Notes: generated by a model not told the origin, from the letters alone. A stretch of 64,000 bases of DNA from CAWDMC01 sp963803295 (GCA_963803295.1 CAWDMC010000028.1:248001-312000); one strand, 5' to 3'; counted from the stretch's first letter, positions 1 to 9,165 are shown. Translations and numbers: made by a program.

Positions 1-8
1 GAGTCAGG

Positions 9-899
9 TTAATGCTTGAGATCCAGGAACACCCTTGCCACACTGGACCGGAAGTCTGGATCCTGCGGATCGAGTTGACTGGCAGCACGATATTGATCCA
101 GCGCCTCTCGGCGGCTGCCCCTCTTTTCCAGCGCCATGCCAAGATTGTAATGGGCCACAGCATTCTTGGGGCCCAGCCGCACAGCCTCCCGATACTCGGC
201 GATCGCATCACTCAGGTTGCCCTTGTCGCGAAGCGCGCTGCCCAGGTTGTTGTGAGCCTGGGAAAAATCCGGTAGCAACCGCAGTGCTTCGCGGTATTCG
301 CTGATAGCGCCGTCCAGGTCGCCGTTTGATTTCAAGGCCGATCCCAAATTGTAGTGCACGTACGGCTCTTTCGGTCCGAGCCGCAGCGCCTCGCGATATT
401 CATCGATGGCCGCGCCCAGATTGCCCTGGGACTTGAGCGCAAGCGCAAGATCATTGTGGGCCTCAGGCAGAGCAGGATCGAAGCGAATGGCGGAGAGGTA
501 CTCCTTGGTTGCACTCTCCATATCGCGCTGGGCGCGGAACAGGTTACCCAATCTCAAATGGGCGTCGGCAAAATCCGGTTTCAGGCGAATCGCTTCGTTT
601 TCCTCGGAAATGGCCTCCTCAAGGTTGCCCAGTCCGGCAAGTGCGGCACCGAGTTCGAAATGAACCTGTGCCAATCCCGGCGAGAGGCGCTCAGCCTGAC
701 GGTATTCCTGGATGGCACCGTTAAGATCACCTTGCGCTTGAAGCGCCTGACCACGCTTCAGGCGAGCCTCAGCAGCGGCCGCATCGATCCCGCCTGGCAT
801 GCCCGCGTTGTTTGATACAGGAACGCCAGACAGCGAAACCGAAATCAGTACAACACTGATTAGCAAAGGAATAAAAGCGAATTCCACCTTCGACTTCAA
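9..899 (-). CDS. Exported tetratricopeptide-repeat protein
   Basis: The 296-residue protein opens with a basic N-terminus and a hydrophobic stretch (about residues 8-25), read as a signal peptide. About seven consecutive TPR units then run from residue 46 to 290, with the usual W/Y-LG-A and A-x-P spacing (for example YNLGSAL, HNNLGSAL, YNLGMAL). Such proteins are protein-protein scaffolds in the periplasm or at the outer membrane; no catalytic domain is visible. The reading frame ends in TAA at 9-11, so the gene is complete. It lies on the same strand as the TPR and CRTAC1 genes at 1744-4111 but is separated from them by a plus-strand gene. Function beyond scaffolding cannot be assigned. Confidence 0.85.
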   Translation of the reverse strand: MKSKVEFAFIPLLISVVLISVSLSGVPVSNNAGMPGGIDAAAAEARLKRGQALQAQGDLNGAIQEYRQAERLSPGLAQVHFELGAALAGLGNLEEAISEENEAIRLKPDFADAHLRLGNLFRAQRDMESATKEYLSAIRFDPALPEAHNDLALALKSQGNLGAAIDEYREALRLGPKEPYVHYNLGSALKSNGDLDGAISEYREALRLLPDFSQAHNNLGSALRDKGNLSDAIAEYREAVRLGPKNAVAHYNLGMALEKRGSRREALDQYRAASQLDPQDPDFRSSVARVFLDLKH

Positions 900-1212
900 A
901 ACACACCTCCAAACAATTCTTGCCTTGCCTGTCGGTCAACGGGAGTGGGAGAGGAACTTGAGCGTTTGAGCGGGTGGACGGGCAGCTCGCGAACAGGCAG
1001 CGGGCTCTCCCTATTATTATTATCGGCTATTATCGGCCGAGCTGAAGGCTGGACATGAACAAATTTCACGATAGCTAGCAAAAATTTCTCTAATCCGCCG
1101 AGAACGCCGGACAAGTCCTTTCGGCCCAATGGCTCCGTTAGTCCAGTTTCATGGTATCCAGGTTGCCGCTTAGAGTACCTTGCATATTCAGTCTGGGAGA
1201 GGAGGTCCGAAG
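900..1212. other. Intergenic region, divergent promoters expected
   Basis: This 313-base gap separates the minus-strand TPR gene from the plus-strand DUF5818-like gene. A 77-codon minus-strand open frame (896-1129) has no recognisable features and is not called. The stretch 1010-1038 contains a short ATTATCGGC repeat. The only firm signal is the ribosome binding site GAGGAGGT at 1199-1206 for the gene starting at 1213. Confidence 0.4.
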
Positions 1213-1605
1213 ATGAAAAAAGTCAATTGCTGGAGCCTAATCCTGGCAGCGGCACTGGTGGCGAGCCTGCTTCAATTCGACCCTGTTCTCCGCGCTCAAA
1301 CTCAAAGTCAGAATCCCCCCGATAGCGCTCGGCAACAGCCGAGTCAGAACCCCCCCGACAGCACGCAGGAGCAGCCCGGCGACCAGCAACAACAGCCGGC
1401 TCCTGCACAACAGACCTTCAACGGCCAAATCGCCAAGTCCGGCGACATGCTGGTGCTGAAGGACCCGGCGTCGAACATGGCCTATGAACTTGACGACCAG
1501 GAGAAGGCGAAGGCCTACGAGGGTAAGAGCGTGAAAGTGACCGGAACGCTGGACGCCGAGTCAAATATGATTCATGTCCAGGATATCCAACCTTCCGGCA
1601 GTTAG
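1213..1605 (+). CDS. Small exported DUF5818-like protein
   Basis: I chose ATG 1213 rather than the upstream ATG at 1180 because GAGGAGGT sits seven bases before it and the next residues (MKKVNCW then a hydrophobic run ending in ALRAQ) form a clean signal peptide. The 130-residue product has a low-complexity segment rich in Q, P and S (about residues 25-65), including two similar QNPPDS blocks, followed by a compact domain of about 60 residues (FNGQIAKSGDMLVL to the end). That domain resembles the small beta-barrel, OB-like domain annotated DUF5818 in Acidobacteria exported proteins. Function is unknown; location is probably periplasmic. Confidence 0.7.
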   Translation: MKKVNCWSLILAAALVASLLQFDPVLRAQTQSQNPPDSARQQPSQNPPDSTQEQPGDQQQQPAPAQQTFNGQIAKSGDMLVLKDPASNMAYELDDQEKAKAYEGKSVKVTGTLDAESNMIHVQDIQPSGS

Positions 1606-1669
1606 ACGACCGCTCGGGGAGTCGTACGTCCGCAGTGGTAGGCCTATATAAGCCCTGAGGACCTGAGGA

Positions 1670-1688
1670 GGGGCCGCGAGGTGGCCCC
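1670..1688 (+). terminator. GC hairpin downstream of the DUF5818-like gene
   Basis: GGGGCC (1670-1675) can pair with GGCCCC (1683-1688) around a seven-base loop, 65 bases after the stop codon. The T-rich run (TTGTTTTTT) comes about 20 bases later rather than directly behind the stem, so this is at best a weak intrinsic terminator. Confidence 0.3.
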
Positions 1689-1743
1689 ACCCCCGTTCCT
1701 TCTTGAAGTTGTTTTTTCCAGCTCCGAAGTCGCGGGCGTGGAA

Positions 1744-2289
1744 CTAGCGCTTAGCGGCCGAATCCGCTGCAGCTACTCCTAGTTGCGATTCCAGGCGCCG
1801 GATGGCTTTGTGCACGTCTTTCGCGTTCTGGGCATCCTTATCCGACGGCAACTCATCGAGATACTTGCGATAGCTTTCGAGCGCCTGCTTCTTGAATCCC
1901 AGCTTCTCTTCGGATTTTGCCATCCCTAGGTAGCCAGGCGCGTAATCGGGATGCGTGCTGACAGCCTCCATGTAGCGGCTCAACGCCGCCCTGTACTCCT
2001 TCTTCACGTAATAATAGTGGGCGATTTCGACTGACTTGGCCGCCCCCGGTGGAACAAAGGCCGGCGTATCGTCATAAGGATTGCGCTGCGCGGCCGGCGC
2101 GGGCTTCGCGCTTCCATCGGCTGGTGGGTTGTCAGGCGCTTTGGCCGGCGCCTTGGGCGATTCCCGGGACTGGCCAGGGGGAGAAGCCGGCTGATCTTGG
2201 GGCTTCACAGTCGGTGTCCAAACCAGACATGAGACCAGTGCCGCCACCCGTGCGCACCTGAGATTGAACTCGCGACCCATAGCGTTCAT
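1744..2289 (-). CDS. Exported TPR-like protein next to CRTAC1
   Basis: The protein has 181 residues. An N-terminal hydrophobic segment (CARVAALVSCLVW) precedes a proline/alanine-rich linker (residues 30-75), then two to three TPR-like helical hairpins (about 88-170; AHYYYVKKEYRAALSRY, GYLGMAKSEEKLGFKKQALESY). It lies 61 bases downstream of the CRTAC1 gene on the same strand, so the two are probably co-transcribed. TPR and CRTAC1 genes also sit side by side at 42197-45562, which suggests the pairing is functional. Start choice is uncertain: ATG 2289 (MNAMGREF) or the ATG three codons later. Confidence 0.7.
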   Translation of the reverse strand: MNAMGREFNLRCARVAALVSCLVWTPTVKPQDQPASPPGQSRESPKAPAKAPDNPPADGSAKPAPAAQRNPYDDTPAFVPPGAAKSVEIAHYYYVKKEYRAALSRYMEAVSTHPDYAPGYLGMAKSEEKLGFKKQALESYRKYLDELPSDKDAQNAKDVHKAIRRLESQLGVAAADSAAKR

Positions 2290-2350
2290 TCTGGCGTCTC
2301 GAATTCACGCTGTCAATCCGGCTTCCTCCGCCCTCTCCGCCCCCTCCGCT

Positions 2351-4111
2351 TTAGTGGGTTGCGACCTTTCGTGCGGTTACCAGGGGATCGGGTTTAAGTG
2401 AATTGCCTTCCCGAGCCAGGTAGAACCGGTTTGTCGCCACTTTGGCGTAGTGGTCGACCTGCCCGCTGGGCCAGCGGATCTCGATATCCGTCTCTTTCGA
2501 TTCCGCCAGTCCGATGTGCACCCTAACATCGCTGCTCGAGAGGAAGCTTCCGCTGGTCCGCACTTCGAACGGCTGCTGCATTCCGCCCGCTGTCGCAATC
2601 ACCTTCGCTCCAAAGCCCGCGCGGTTGCTTTTTACTCCCTCGGTACGGATGACGATCCAGTTGTGGTCCTTGGCTCCGTTGTTTAGCCAGAGCGTCGGAA
2701 AATCGTTTTTATTGATAGTCAGGACATCCATGTTCCCGTCGTTGTTAAAATCCCCAAACGCAGTACCGCGCCCGACCTTGTTCGGGATCTTGTAAATCCC
2801 TGCCTGTTCGGACAGATCCAGGAATTTCCTTCCGTCAATGTTCTTCAGTACATAGTTGGGCTCGGCGTACGGATCGTTAGGGTAGAACTTCTCAACCTGA
2901 TCCGAGGTGTGCCCGTTGGTAATCCACAGATCGAGCCAGCCATCGTTATCAAAGTCAAGCAACCCCATCCCCCAGGTGCTGTAGTTGTAAGCAAGAGTCC
3001 CGATGCCCCACTCGGCCGTTTCATCCAGAAACATGTTGCTGCCCTGATTGATGTAGACCGTCTTGATCTGTTGGATAAAGTTAGCAATCGCAATATCCTG
3101 CAGACCGTCATGGTTGAGATCGCCCACCCACACACCCATAGTCCCTTGCGAGTTCCCAAATCCATCGACGGCCGTACCCGAAGGCATGCTGTAGTCCGTG
3201 AAGTGACCTTTGCCGTCGTTGATGTAATAGAAGTTTGGCCCGGCATCGCAGATGACGTACATGTCCTGGTCGCCATCGTTATCGAAGTCTGAGAACACCA
3301 CTCCGAATCCCTTGCCGGGGTGCTCTCGGATTATTCCTGCCGACTGACTTATATCCGTAAAGGTGCCATCACCATTGTTGCGATAAAGTAAGTGTTGATC
3401 AGCAGGATAATCATCAGGTGCGCAGGCGATCGGAATGCCCTTCATCTTGCAGGGACTGCCCGGGCCCGGAGGAGGAAGCAATTCGTAGGTGAAGTGTACG
3501 AAATTAGGAATATACAAATCCACGAAGCCGTCATTGTCGATGTCCCCGAACGCCGCTCCCATGCCCCATAGGGGTGGCTTCCTTGTCGGACCGGACAATC
3601 CCGCCTTCGTCGTCACGTCCGCAAAAGTCCCGTCACCGTTATTTCGATAGAGAATGTTCGGACCGTAGTTGGTGACGAACAAGTCCATGGAGCCGTCGTT
3701 GTTGTAGTCACCTGTGGCGCAACCGGTATGCCATCCGGAGGCGCCCACGTGCGCCTTGTCTGTAACATCGGTGAAGGTTTCATCACCATTGTTGTGAAAC
3801 AGGTAGTCGTGGGGAGGATGGCCATCTTTCTCATCCTTGCGGGAGGAACCATTCACCAGAAAGATATCCTGAAAACCGTCATTATCGTAATCGAGAAAAC
3901 AGGCGCCTCCCGCCTTGACGTCGATGAGGTACTGGGTCGGCGAATCTCCAATGGTGATTTTGTAGTTTAGGCCGGCCTTCTTGGTGGCGTTGGTGAAAGT
4001 TGTAAAGGGAGTCGGGCTATTTGCTGCGGTAAACCCGGCATAGCGGGGCAGAAAGAGAGCAGCCAGAAGAACAAAAACACAGGCCGATAGCCTCAGCGGA
4101 ACTCGAATCAT
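2351..4111 (-). CDS. CRTAC1-family protein (FG-GAP repeats plus ASPIC/UnbV domain)
   Basis: The protein has 586 residues and a signal peptide (hydrophobic residues 7-22). Residues about 70-480 hold repeated FG-GAP/VCBS beta-propeller blades with calcium-binding acidic loops of the D-x-D-N-D-G type (DYDNDGFQD, DYNNDGSMD, DIDNDGFVD, DFDNDGDQD, DFDNDGWLD, DFNNDGNMD). The C-terminal part (about 495-560; KSNRAGFGAKV, RWPSGQVD) is an ASPIC/UnbV domain. The family is exported and probably binds glycans or partner proteins; no enzymatic activity is established. The TPR gene at 1744-2289 follows at 61 bases. A second member sits at 42197-43927. Confidence 0.9.
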   Translation of the reverse strand: MIRVPLRLSACVFVLLAALFLPRYAGFTAANSPTPFTTFTNATKKAGLNYKITIGDSPTQYLIDVKAGGACFLDYDNDGFQDIFLVNGSSRKDEKDGHPPHDYLFHNNGDETFTDVTDKAHVGASGWHTGCATGDYNNDGSMDLFVTNYGPNILYRNNGDGTFADVTTKAGLSGPTRKPPLWGMGAAFGDIDNDGFVDLYIPNFVHFTYELLPPPGPGSPCKMKGIPIACAPDDYPADQHLLYRNNGDGTFTDISQSAGIIREHPGKGFGVVFSDFDNDGDQDMYVICDAGPNFYYINDGKGHFTDYSMPSGTAVDGFGNSQGTMGVWVGDLNHDGLQDIAIANFIQQIKTVYINQGSNMFLDETAEWGIGTLAYNYSTWGMGLLDFDNDGWLDLWITNGHTSDQVEKFYPNDPYAEPNYVLKNIDGRKFLDLSEQAGIYKIPNKVGRGTAFGDFNNDGNMDVLTINKNDFPTLWLNNGAKDHNWIVIRTEGVKSNRAGFGAKVIATAGGMQQPFEVRTSGSFLSSSDVRVHIGLAESKETDIEIRWPSGQVDHYAKVATNRFYLAREGNSLKPDPLVTARKVATH

Positions 4112-4201
4112 GCAGACTTCTTGACGCTCCTCCCCACCAATCAGTCCCTCATCATACCAGTTCCCGCAAGACCGACGGTGATCCCGGGCCCGGGCAGAAT
4201 C

Positions 4202-6398
4202 CTACCTCGGCCGGATACCGATGTGCTCAACGTCGATAGGAACAAAGCCCAGCTTGATGGCGGGCGATTCGGGCCGCAAGCGGTAATCATCATGGGCCGG
4301 GTCGACGAAAAGAGGATCCACCACCTGCGAATGCCGATCAAAACCGGTGGCTTTTTGCCAGTCCGCAAGGCTGATCGTCTGCTCCTTCAGTCCTTCGATT
4401 CGAAATCTGATGTCGCGGCCGTTGTTGAAGTAGACATTGTAATCGCACTCCTGAAGGTATCGTAGGGCGGCCGGGATGGGCTCATTGTTGGTCCAGGAAA
4501 CGTTAACGGCGTTAATGGGCTTGTAGAGGATGTTCTTCTGGACGCGGTCACTAGCGCTGAACCACTGGAAGTGGTGGGAATGGCCGGCAATCAGCAATTC
4601 TCCCGCGTACCCGGCGGTATCGCTGGTGGCTTCGAGCGGCAGACCCTCGGCGATAATGTTGTTCTCAACCACGTTGTTCTTACCCTTCACGAACAAACCG
4701 ATTCGCGTTCGCACGATGATGTTACCGTAGACCAGACAGTTGCTGGTCTCGTCGTCGAGATAGATCCCGGAAAAGAACGCCAGGTCGCGATTGGTAGGAT
4801 TCAATACATCCGAGATGAAGTTGTAGCGTATGAAGTGTCCGCTCCACTCCCACTCTCGCGGCACGTCCATCCAGGCATTGATGGCGCCGGTATCGTGAGT
4901 CTCCAGGCGGACATGGTGAATGCGGTTGTATTCCACATAATTCCGGGCGTAAGGGTTGCTGCCCAGGTTCACCGCATGGTGAGGTATGTCGTGGATGAGA
5001 TTGTGAGCGACATTGTTCCCCTCGCTGCGGCCCAGAAAGACCCCGGCGCTCGATTTGTCGAATACGCCGCAACGCTCGATTTCATTGTCGGAGACCTGGT
5101 TAAATAGAGGATGCTCGGGATCTTTGCGCGGTCCGACGACCCGACCTCCTGCTAAAACTACGGCGTTGCTGCCACAGCGCGTAAAATGATTGTAGCGGAT
5201 GGCATTCCTGGTGTTGTACTGCTGAAGATAGACTCCATTTCCGCCGAGGTCCCGGAACTCGTTATTTTCAATCAAGCAGTTAGCGGCGTCTTCCATGCGG
5301 ATCGCCTCGCCGCAATAGCTGTCACCGACTTCCGTAAACATGGCACCAAGGCCATCGACGCCGGTCGGATGGGCCGCATCGCCGCCGCGGTGGGTTTCGG
5401 TAAAGACAAAGCCGGAAATGGTTATGAAGGAAGCCTGAAGATCAATCAGCCGGTCCAGGTAAGGCGCTACAATTTCTCCGACCTTTTCCTGGTGGGGGCC
5501 AGACGTAGACGATACCCTGCTCGGTGTCCAGGCACCACTCTCCTGGCTGGTCGAGTTCTTCCAGCAGATTCTCCACGTAGAACTGCTCTCCTGCGGTGAT
5601 GGGTGAGTGCCAGAACCACGGCGTGATATACACGTCTCTGATCGAGCGAGCCAGCTCCAGCGTCCGGCTGTTCTCATCGACGCTCTTGATCGGAATGGTC
5701 TTGGTGTAGCCCCAGTTGTGGGCGTCCCAGATAAAGATTTCACCCTGCGTAGGCCTCGCCCAGTGGTGAGGGAGTGCACTCTGCTGGTAGCGCAACAGGG
5801 TGTAGCTGCCCTCGGCAGCCGGTCCGTCCACCTTGAGATAGCCGCCATACAGCGGATTCTGCGGGTCCAAATTGGGGTAGCGGGCCCGCGTCAGAGCTGT
5901 GCCATTAAAGAACAGCTGCCGGAACTTCCAGAAGCCGCCCCGAGTCCCAGGCGCTTCGCATTCGAGTATCTTGCCGCGATAGGGCTTGCAGTTGGTCAGC
6001 TTACGGCCCCCACTCAGGACGGGTTTCTCCCCGGGATACGCCGTGTAGACGATCGGCCGTTCCTGGCTGCCGCTATCCTTGGAGTCCAGCGTCAGCGTCT
6101 CCTTCAGGTAGTACGTGCCTCCGCGAACCGCGATCGTGATCGGTCCGGACGCGCCTGGATCTGCTTTCGCTTCACGCGCGGCGTCGCGCCCTCGCGCGAG
6201 CGTGGCAAAGGGACCATCGGTTTTGTCGTTGTTCGGCGACGGCAAAGTTCCTGACCAGCGATCGTTGCCGTAGGTCGCCACATAGAACGTGGGGCCCTTG
6301 GCTGCGCGATCCGCTCCGTTCAACTTTGGTGCAGATGCAGCTCCGGCCAAGGCGATCAGCAGCGGCACAATCACTAAGATACTTCTGAATTTGCCCAT
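4202..6398 (-). pseudogene. Right-handed parallel beta-helix protein, frameshifted
   Basis: Two overlapping frames make one protein of about 731 residues. The N-terminal frame starts at ATG 6398 (MGKFRSILVIV, signal peptide) and shows the classic opening of these exported polysaccharide-active proteins: FYVATYGNDRWSG, then PFATLARGRDAA and GGTYYL. The C-terminal frame resumes at EKVGEIVAPYL and contains the helix rungs rich in N (RYNHFTRCGSNAVVL, VENNIIAEGL). The frames join at a C5 run (plus-strand G 5494-5498): dropping one C gives an uninterrupted reading. The fold is typical of pectate or alginate lyases and related glycosidases, but no catalytic set could be assigned. The break may be a sequencing error; if so the gene is intact. 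Confidence 0.8.
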
Positions 6399-6505
6399 CC
6401 CGATCAGCCTCCCGTAACGGTTATGAGCCGCGCAATGGCACTGCGGGGGTCGCAGCAATAGGCAGCAGCCCAAGACGATGTTGAATTGGGGTGTTTTCTC
6501 CATCT

Positions 6506-6730
6506 GAGCGCGGTGAACCGTGCCTTCTTATCCTTCTTGGCTGCTTGTCGTACCCGATCCAGCGCATTGGGCGCGTCATCCCGGCTCAGTGTCCGGGACG
6601 CGTTTTGCTGGCTCGGGTTTCCCTTAGCCAGACCCCTTCCCTCCATCTCCTCCGCCGCCGATGTTCCGGCTTGGTTCGGAGACTTCCCCGGTACTATGGG
6701 TCTGTCCGACTTCCCGTGTTCGTTCATCAT
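6506..6730 (-). pseudogene. N-terminal fragment of group II intron reverse transcriptase/maturase
   Basis: The first 75 residues match the variable leader of LtrA-type intron-encoded proteins: MNEHGKSD, IVPGKSPN, EGRGLAKGN, then ALDRVRQAAKKDKKARFTAL. In intact members this runs straight into the reverse-transcriptase fingers. Here similarity stops after RFTAL (about position 6506) and the following codons belong to unrelated DNA upstream of the beta-helix gene. The RT catalytic YADD, maturase and endonuclease domains are absent. This is a 3'-truncated, immobile remnant. The identification rests on recalled family sequence, not a search. Confidence 0.7.
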
Positions 6731-6975
6731 CGGCTTCCGTCCTTAGACTTCCCCATGCGTCCCGAGGCGATTCGTCATCACTCGGGCGAACACGGGATCT
6801 CCCAACTTCCGTGCGAGATGTGTCCCGGCGTGCCAGGGTCAAAGACCGCGCAAGACTCCCGGTCAACTCGCGCTCTCGCTGTCCAGGATGTGGCCTTCCG
6901 CATCGTGTCAATGCGTCGGCGTCTTGAAGTTTGGGGTATTTCGCGGCTCATTCTCCTTGGCCCACCGTTCCTCCT

Positions 6976-7082
6976 GTCAACGCTTCGTCTCTGGCCTTAC
7001 GACCAGGCCCGCATGACTCGGAGCCGGCGTGGATCGCTACTCCTTCGACCGTACGACTCTTGCATTCGCTACATCTCGCCGG
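6976..7082 (+). repeat. Dispersed repeat, copy A
   Basis: This section aligns without large gaps to 10178-10283. Shared blocks include ACGCTTCG, CCGCA, TCGCTACTCCTT, CTCTT and GCCGG in the same order and spacing. It lies directly 5' (in intron sense) of the reverse-transcriptase fragment, so it is probably part of the group II intron RNA region. Orientation is given as the strand on which the two copies align. Confidence 0.5.
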
Positions 7083-7157
7083 GTGTCGGTGCTTGCGCAC
7101 CGGCTGTTGGCGCTTCGACACGTCACCCCTGATGAGGGTGCTGCAGCGAGCGTAGCT

Positions 7158-7187
7158 CAGAGTTTCGCTTCCCAGAAACTCTGCGGC
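7158..7187 (-). repeat. REP palindrome, left of the RAYT gene
   Basis: CAGAGTTTC (7158-7166) and GAAACTCTG (7175-7183) form a perfect nine-base inverted repeat around an eight-base loop, followed by CGGC. Read on the minus strand it begins GCCGCAGAGTTTC, the same head as the palindrome at 7780-7806. The two copies therefore face each other across the RAYT gene. REP hairpins next to RAYT genes are the known substrates of these transposases. Confidence 0.7.
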
Positions 7188-7211
7188 TTTTCGCGGGTCA
7201 TAATCCGCTTT

Positions 7212-7750
7212 GTGTCCCGTCTGCGCAGGATTGTCCTCTCCGATCACTATTTCTTCGGGACCTGCTGTCTTCGGCGCGGGCGCCGCTTTCTCGCCGAAGA
7301 TGAATTCAGGATTCTGTCCCGAGTAATTGGCGAGCGGCGAAGGGTGCACGGATTTATCCTTACGGCCTGGGTACTTTTACCGGACCACTGGCACGCCGTT
7401 GTCGACCCGCGGCATCCCTTAACCATTTCCGACGTCGTGGAAGCGATTAAGGTGAGTGCGACACGGCGGATGAATGTCGGCAGGGAAACGCTGGGGCCGC
7501 TTTTTCAGTCCGTTCGCTCCGCTCAGGACAAGTCTATGATCGCGCCCTCAGAACAGTGGAAGAATACGGCAAAAGTGTCGAGTACCTTCACTGGAACCCG
7601 GGGCGGCGCGGTTACGTAGGCAGGCCCGGGTTTTGGAGATGGTCTAGCGCGAAGGAATATGCTGGAACCAGCCCAGGGAAGCAACTGCACACTTGCGGGC
7701 TGACGATTGACCGAGTGAGACTACCGGCCGATCCTCGGGCTGTGATTTGA
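7212..7750 (+). pseudogene. REP-associated tyrosine transposase (RAYT), frameshifted
   Basis: The first frame carries the Y1/HUH transposase core: RIVLSDHYFFGTC, RRRFLAEDEF, and the metal-binding HUH motif in LLPDHWHAVV. The second frame resumes at YDRALRTVEEYGKSVEYLHWNP and RPGFWRWSSAKEY, the usual end of acidobacterial RAYTs. Between them, 7510-7533 holds about 24 bases (containing TTCGCTCCGCTCAGGACAAG) that do not fit either the protein or the frame. RAYTs cleave and join single-stranded REP hairpins; this gene is flanked by two such hairpins in inverted orientation. GTG 7212 is proposed as the start because the left REP lies just upstream; ORFs starting further up read through the REP. 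Confidence 0.8.
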
Positions 7751-7779
7751 AGCAAGCGCGACTCGACGGGGACCAAGAG

Positions 7780-7806
7780 GCCGCAGAGTTTGAACTGCAA
7801 ACTCTG
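7780..7806 (+). repeat. REP palindrome, right of the RAYT gene
   Basis: CAGAGTTTG (7784-7792) and CAAACTCTG (7798-7806) form a perfect nine-base inverted repeat around a five-base loop, preceded by GCCG. It shares its GCCGCAGAGTTT head with the left palindrome but in opposite orientation. The left end of the IS110-type element begins directly after it. Confidence 0.7.
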
Positions 7807-7812
7807 ATCACA

Positions 7813-7825
7813 TAAGGTCGTCGGC
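7813..7825 (+). repeat. Left subterminal inverted repeat of the IS element
   Basis: TAAGGTCGTCGGC is repeated exactly, inverted, at 9170-9182. It starts six bases after the REP palindrome ends. Confidence 0.75.
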
Positions 7826-7891
7826 TCCTAGGCCGCGGGTTTAGATTGGAGATAGGAAGTAAAACCAATCGACCCGAGAGGAGGAGCCGAC

Positions 7892-8932
7892 ATGCTGATT
7901 ATAGGCAATGACTTTCATTCTCGCTATGAGCGAATCGCCCTGCTGGACACGGAGACGGGCGAATGCCAGGAGCGCGAGGTAGTGCATAGCGAGGCCGAGG
8001 TGCGCAAGTTCTACGCCGGCCTAGGGAAGCCGGCTCTGGTGGGGATCGAGAGCACCGGCTACACGCTGTGGTTTGCCGAGTTAATGAGGGAACTGGGGCA
8101 CGAGTTGGTGGTGGGGGACGCGGCCAAGATTCGGGCGGCGGAGACGCGACGGCAGAAGCACGACCGGCGGGACGCTTGGCACATCATGAACCTGCTGGCG
8201 GAAGGAAGATTTCCGCGGATCTGGTTGCCGAGCGCGGAGGAGCGAGAGGCCCGGGTACTGCTCCATCACCGCCATTTTTTGGTGGAGATGCGCACAAGGG
8301 TGAAGAACGGGTTGCAAGCCCTGGCTCTGAGCCGCAATCTCTGCCGAGGGTCGAAGCTGTGGACGGCGGCGGGTCAGCAGGCCCTGGAGGCTCTGCCGCT
8401 GGGAGAAGCGGCCGGGCGCCGGCGGCAAGACTTGCGGGAGTTGCTCGGCCAGTTGGATAAATGGGTGGAAGAGTTGGATAAGCAGGTAGCGGAGGAAGTA
8501 AAAAAGCGGCCGGAGGCGAAACGCCTGCAGACCCATCCTGGGGTAGGACCGCTGACGGCGCTAGCGACGGTGGTGGTGCTGGGGCCGGTGGAACGCTTCG
8601 CCAGCGGCCGCAAGGTGGCTAGTTACCTAGGCTTGATCCCTAGCGAGGAGTCCAGCGGCGGGCGTCAGCGTTTCGGCCATCTCAGCAAGCAGGGCAACCG
8701 CTTTCTGCGCTTCTGGCTGATCGAGGCAGCCCAAAGCGCCTGCCGCTACGATGCGGAATTGAAGCAAGACTACAAACGCCTGGCCTTCCGTCACGGTTGG
8801 GCCAAGGCGCGGGTGGCGGTGGCCAGGAAGTTGGCGATCCGCCTCTACATCCTGCTGCGGGACCAGATCGATTATACCGAGTTTGTTCGACGTGGCTTGT
8901 CTGCCGGAAGGCCCGAAGTAGCGCTGGTCTAA
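7892..8932 (+). CDS. IS110-family transposase (DEDD recombinase)
   Basis: The 346-residue protein is full length and uninterrupted. The N-terminal RuvC-like DEDD domain (about 1-150) shows the acidic residues in IIGNDFHS, GIESTGY and KHDRRDAWH. The C-terminal Transposase_20 domain (about 210-300) contains the helix-hairpin-helix-like HPGVGPLTAL and the conserved SKQGNRFLRFWLIEAA, which includes the serine that forms the covalent DNA link in this family. ATG 7892 follows GAGAGGAGGAG at 7878-7888. Recombinases of this family act on DNA guided by a bridge RNA made from the element's own noncoding end. The gene is intact, unlike most mobile DNA around it, so the insertion may be recent. Confidence 0.92.
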   Translation: MLIIGNDFHSRYERIALLDTETGECQEREVVHSEAEVRKFYAGLGKPALVGIESTGYTLWFAELMRELGHELVVGDAAKIRAAETRRQKHDRRDAWHIMNLLAEGRFPRIWLPSAEEREARVLLHHRHFLVEMRTRVKNGLQALALSRNLCRGSKLWTAAGQQALEALPLGEAAGRRRQDLRELLGQLDKWVEELDKQVAEEVKKRPEAKRLQTHPGVGPLTALATVVVLGPVERFASGRKVASYLGLIPSEESSGGRQRFGHLSKQGNRFLRFWLIEAAQSACRYDAELKQDYKRLAFRHGWAKARVAVARKLAIRLYILLRDQIDYTEFVRRGLSAGRPEVALV

Positions 8933-8935
8933 CCA

Positions 8936-9165
8936 TGACCGAAACTCTGATTGGGCTACCGGCCTCCCTCGATAGGAGGGAGTCAGAATCGGTGATCATG
9001 GCCTGAAAGGGTCGAATAGATGTATAGAAGAAGCACGGCGGCAGGGAGCGCGACGACGCTCCCAAAGGAGAACTTTGCCTAAGTAAACAAGTCGAAGCCC
9101 CAAGATCACAAGCGCGGGCGCTTCGCGCCCTGAGAAAAAGAGCACTTTTACACGATTTTGCTTGA
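8936..9165 (+). ncRNA. Candidate bridge RNA region of the IS1111-type element
   Basis: In IS1111-type elements the guide (bridge) RNA comes from the noncoding 3' end. Here about 240 noncoding bases follow the recombinase and contain several stems: CCTCC/GGAGG around 8966-8982, a perfect seven-pair stem GGGAGCG/CGCTCCC (9044-9050 with 9057-9063, six-base loop), and GGGCGC/GCGCCC (9116-9121 with 9125-9130). Guide loops cannot be assigned without comparing left, right and target sequences. The call is inference from family knowledge plus visible structure. Confidence 0.4.

Larger units (their letters stand above)
6506..7157 (-). mobile_element. Truncated group II intron remnant (5' part)
   Basis: The reverse-transcriptase fragment is preceded on the same strand by about 350-400 bases without a credible gene. 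This is where the structured domains of a group II intron would lie. The section 6976-7082 recurs in diverged form at 10178-10283, supporting a mobile, repeated origin. Neither the 5' GUGYG end nor domains V/VI could be recognised by eye, so the boundaries are approximate; the upper limit given is the REP palindrome starting at 7158. Confidence 0.45.

Noticed and set aside
1010..1038. Short ATTATCGGC tandem repeat
   Set aside because: Only two partial copies; too short to call a repeat element.
896..1129. 77-codon minus-strand open frame
   Set aside because: No ribosome binding site, no family features, arginine/serine-rich composition; it sits in a promoter region.
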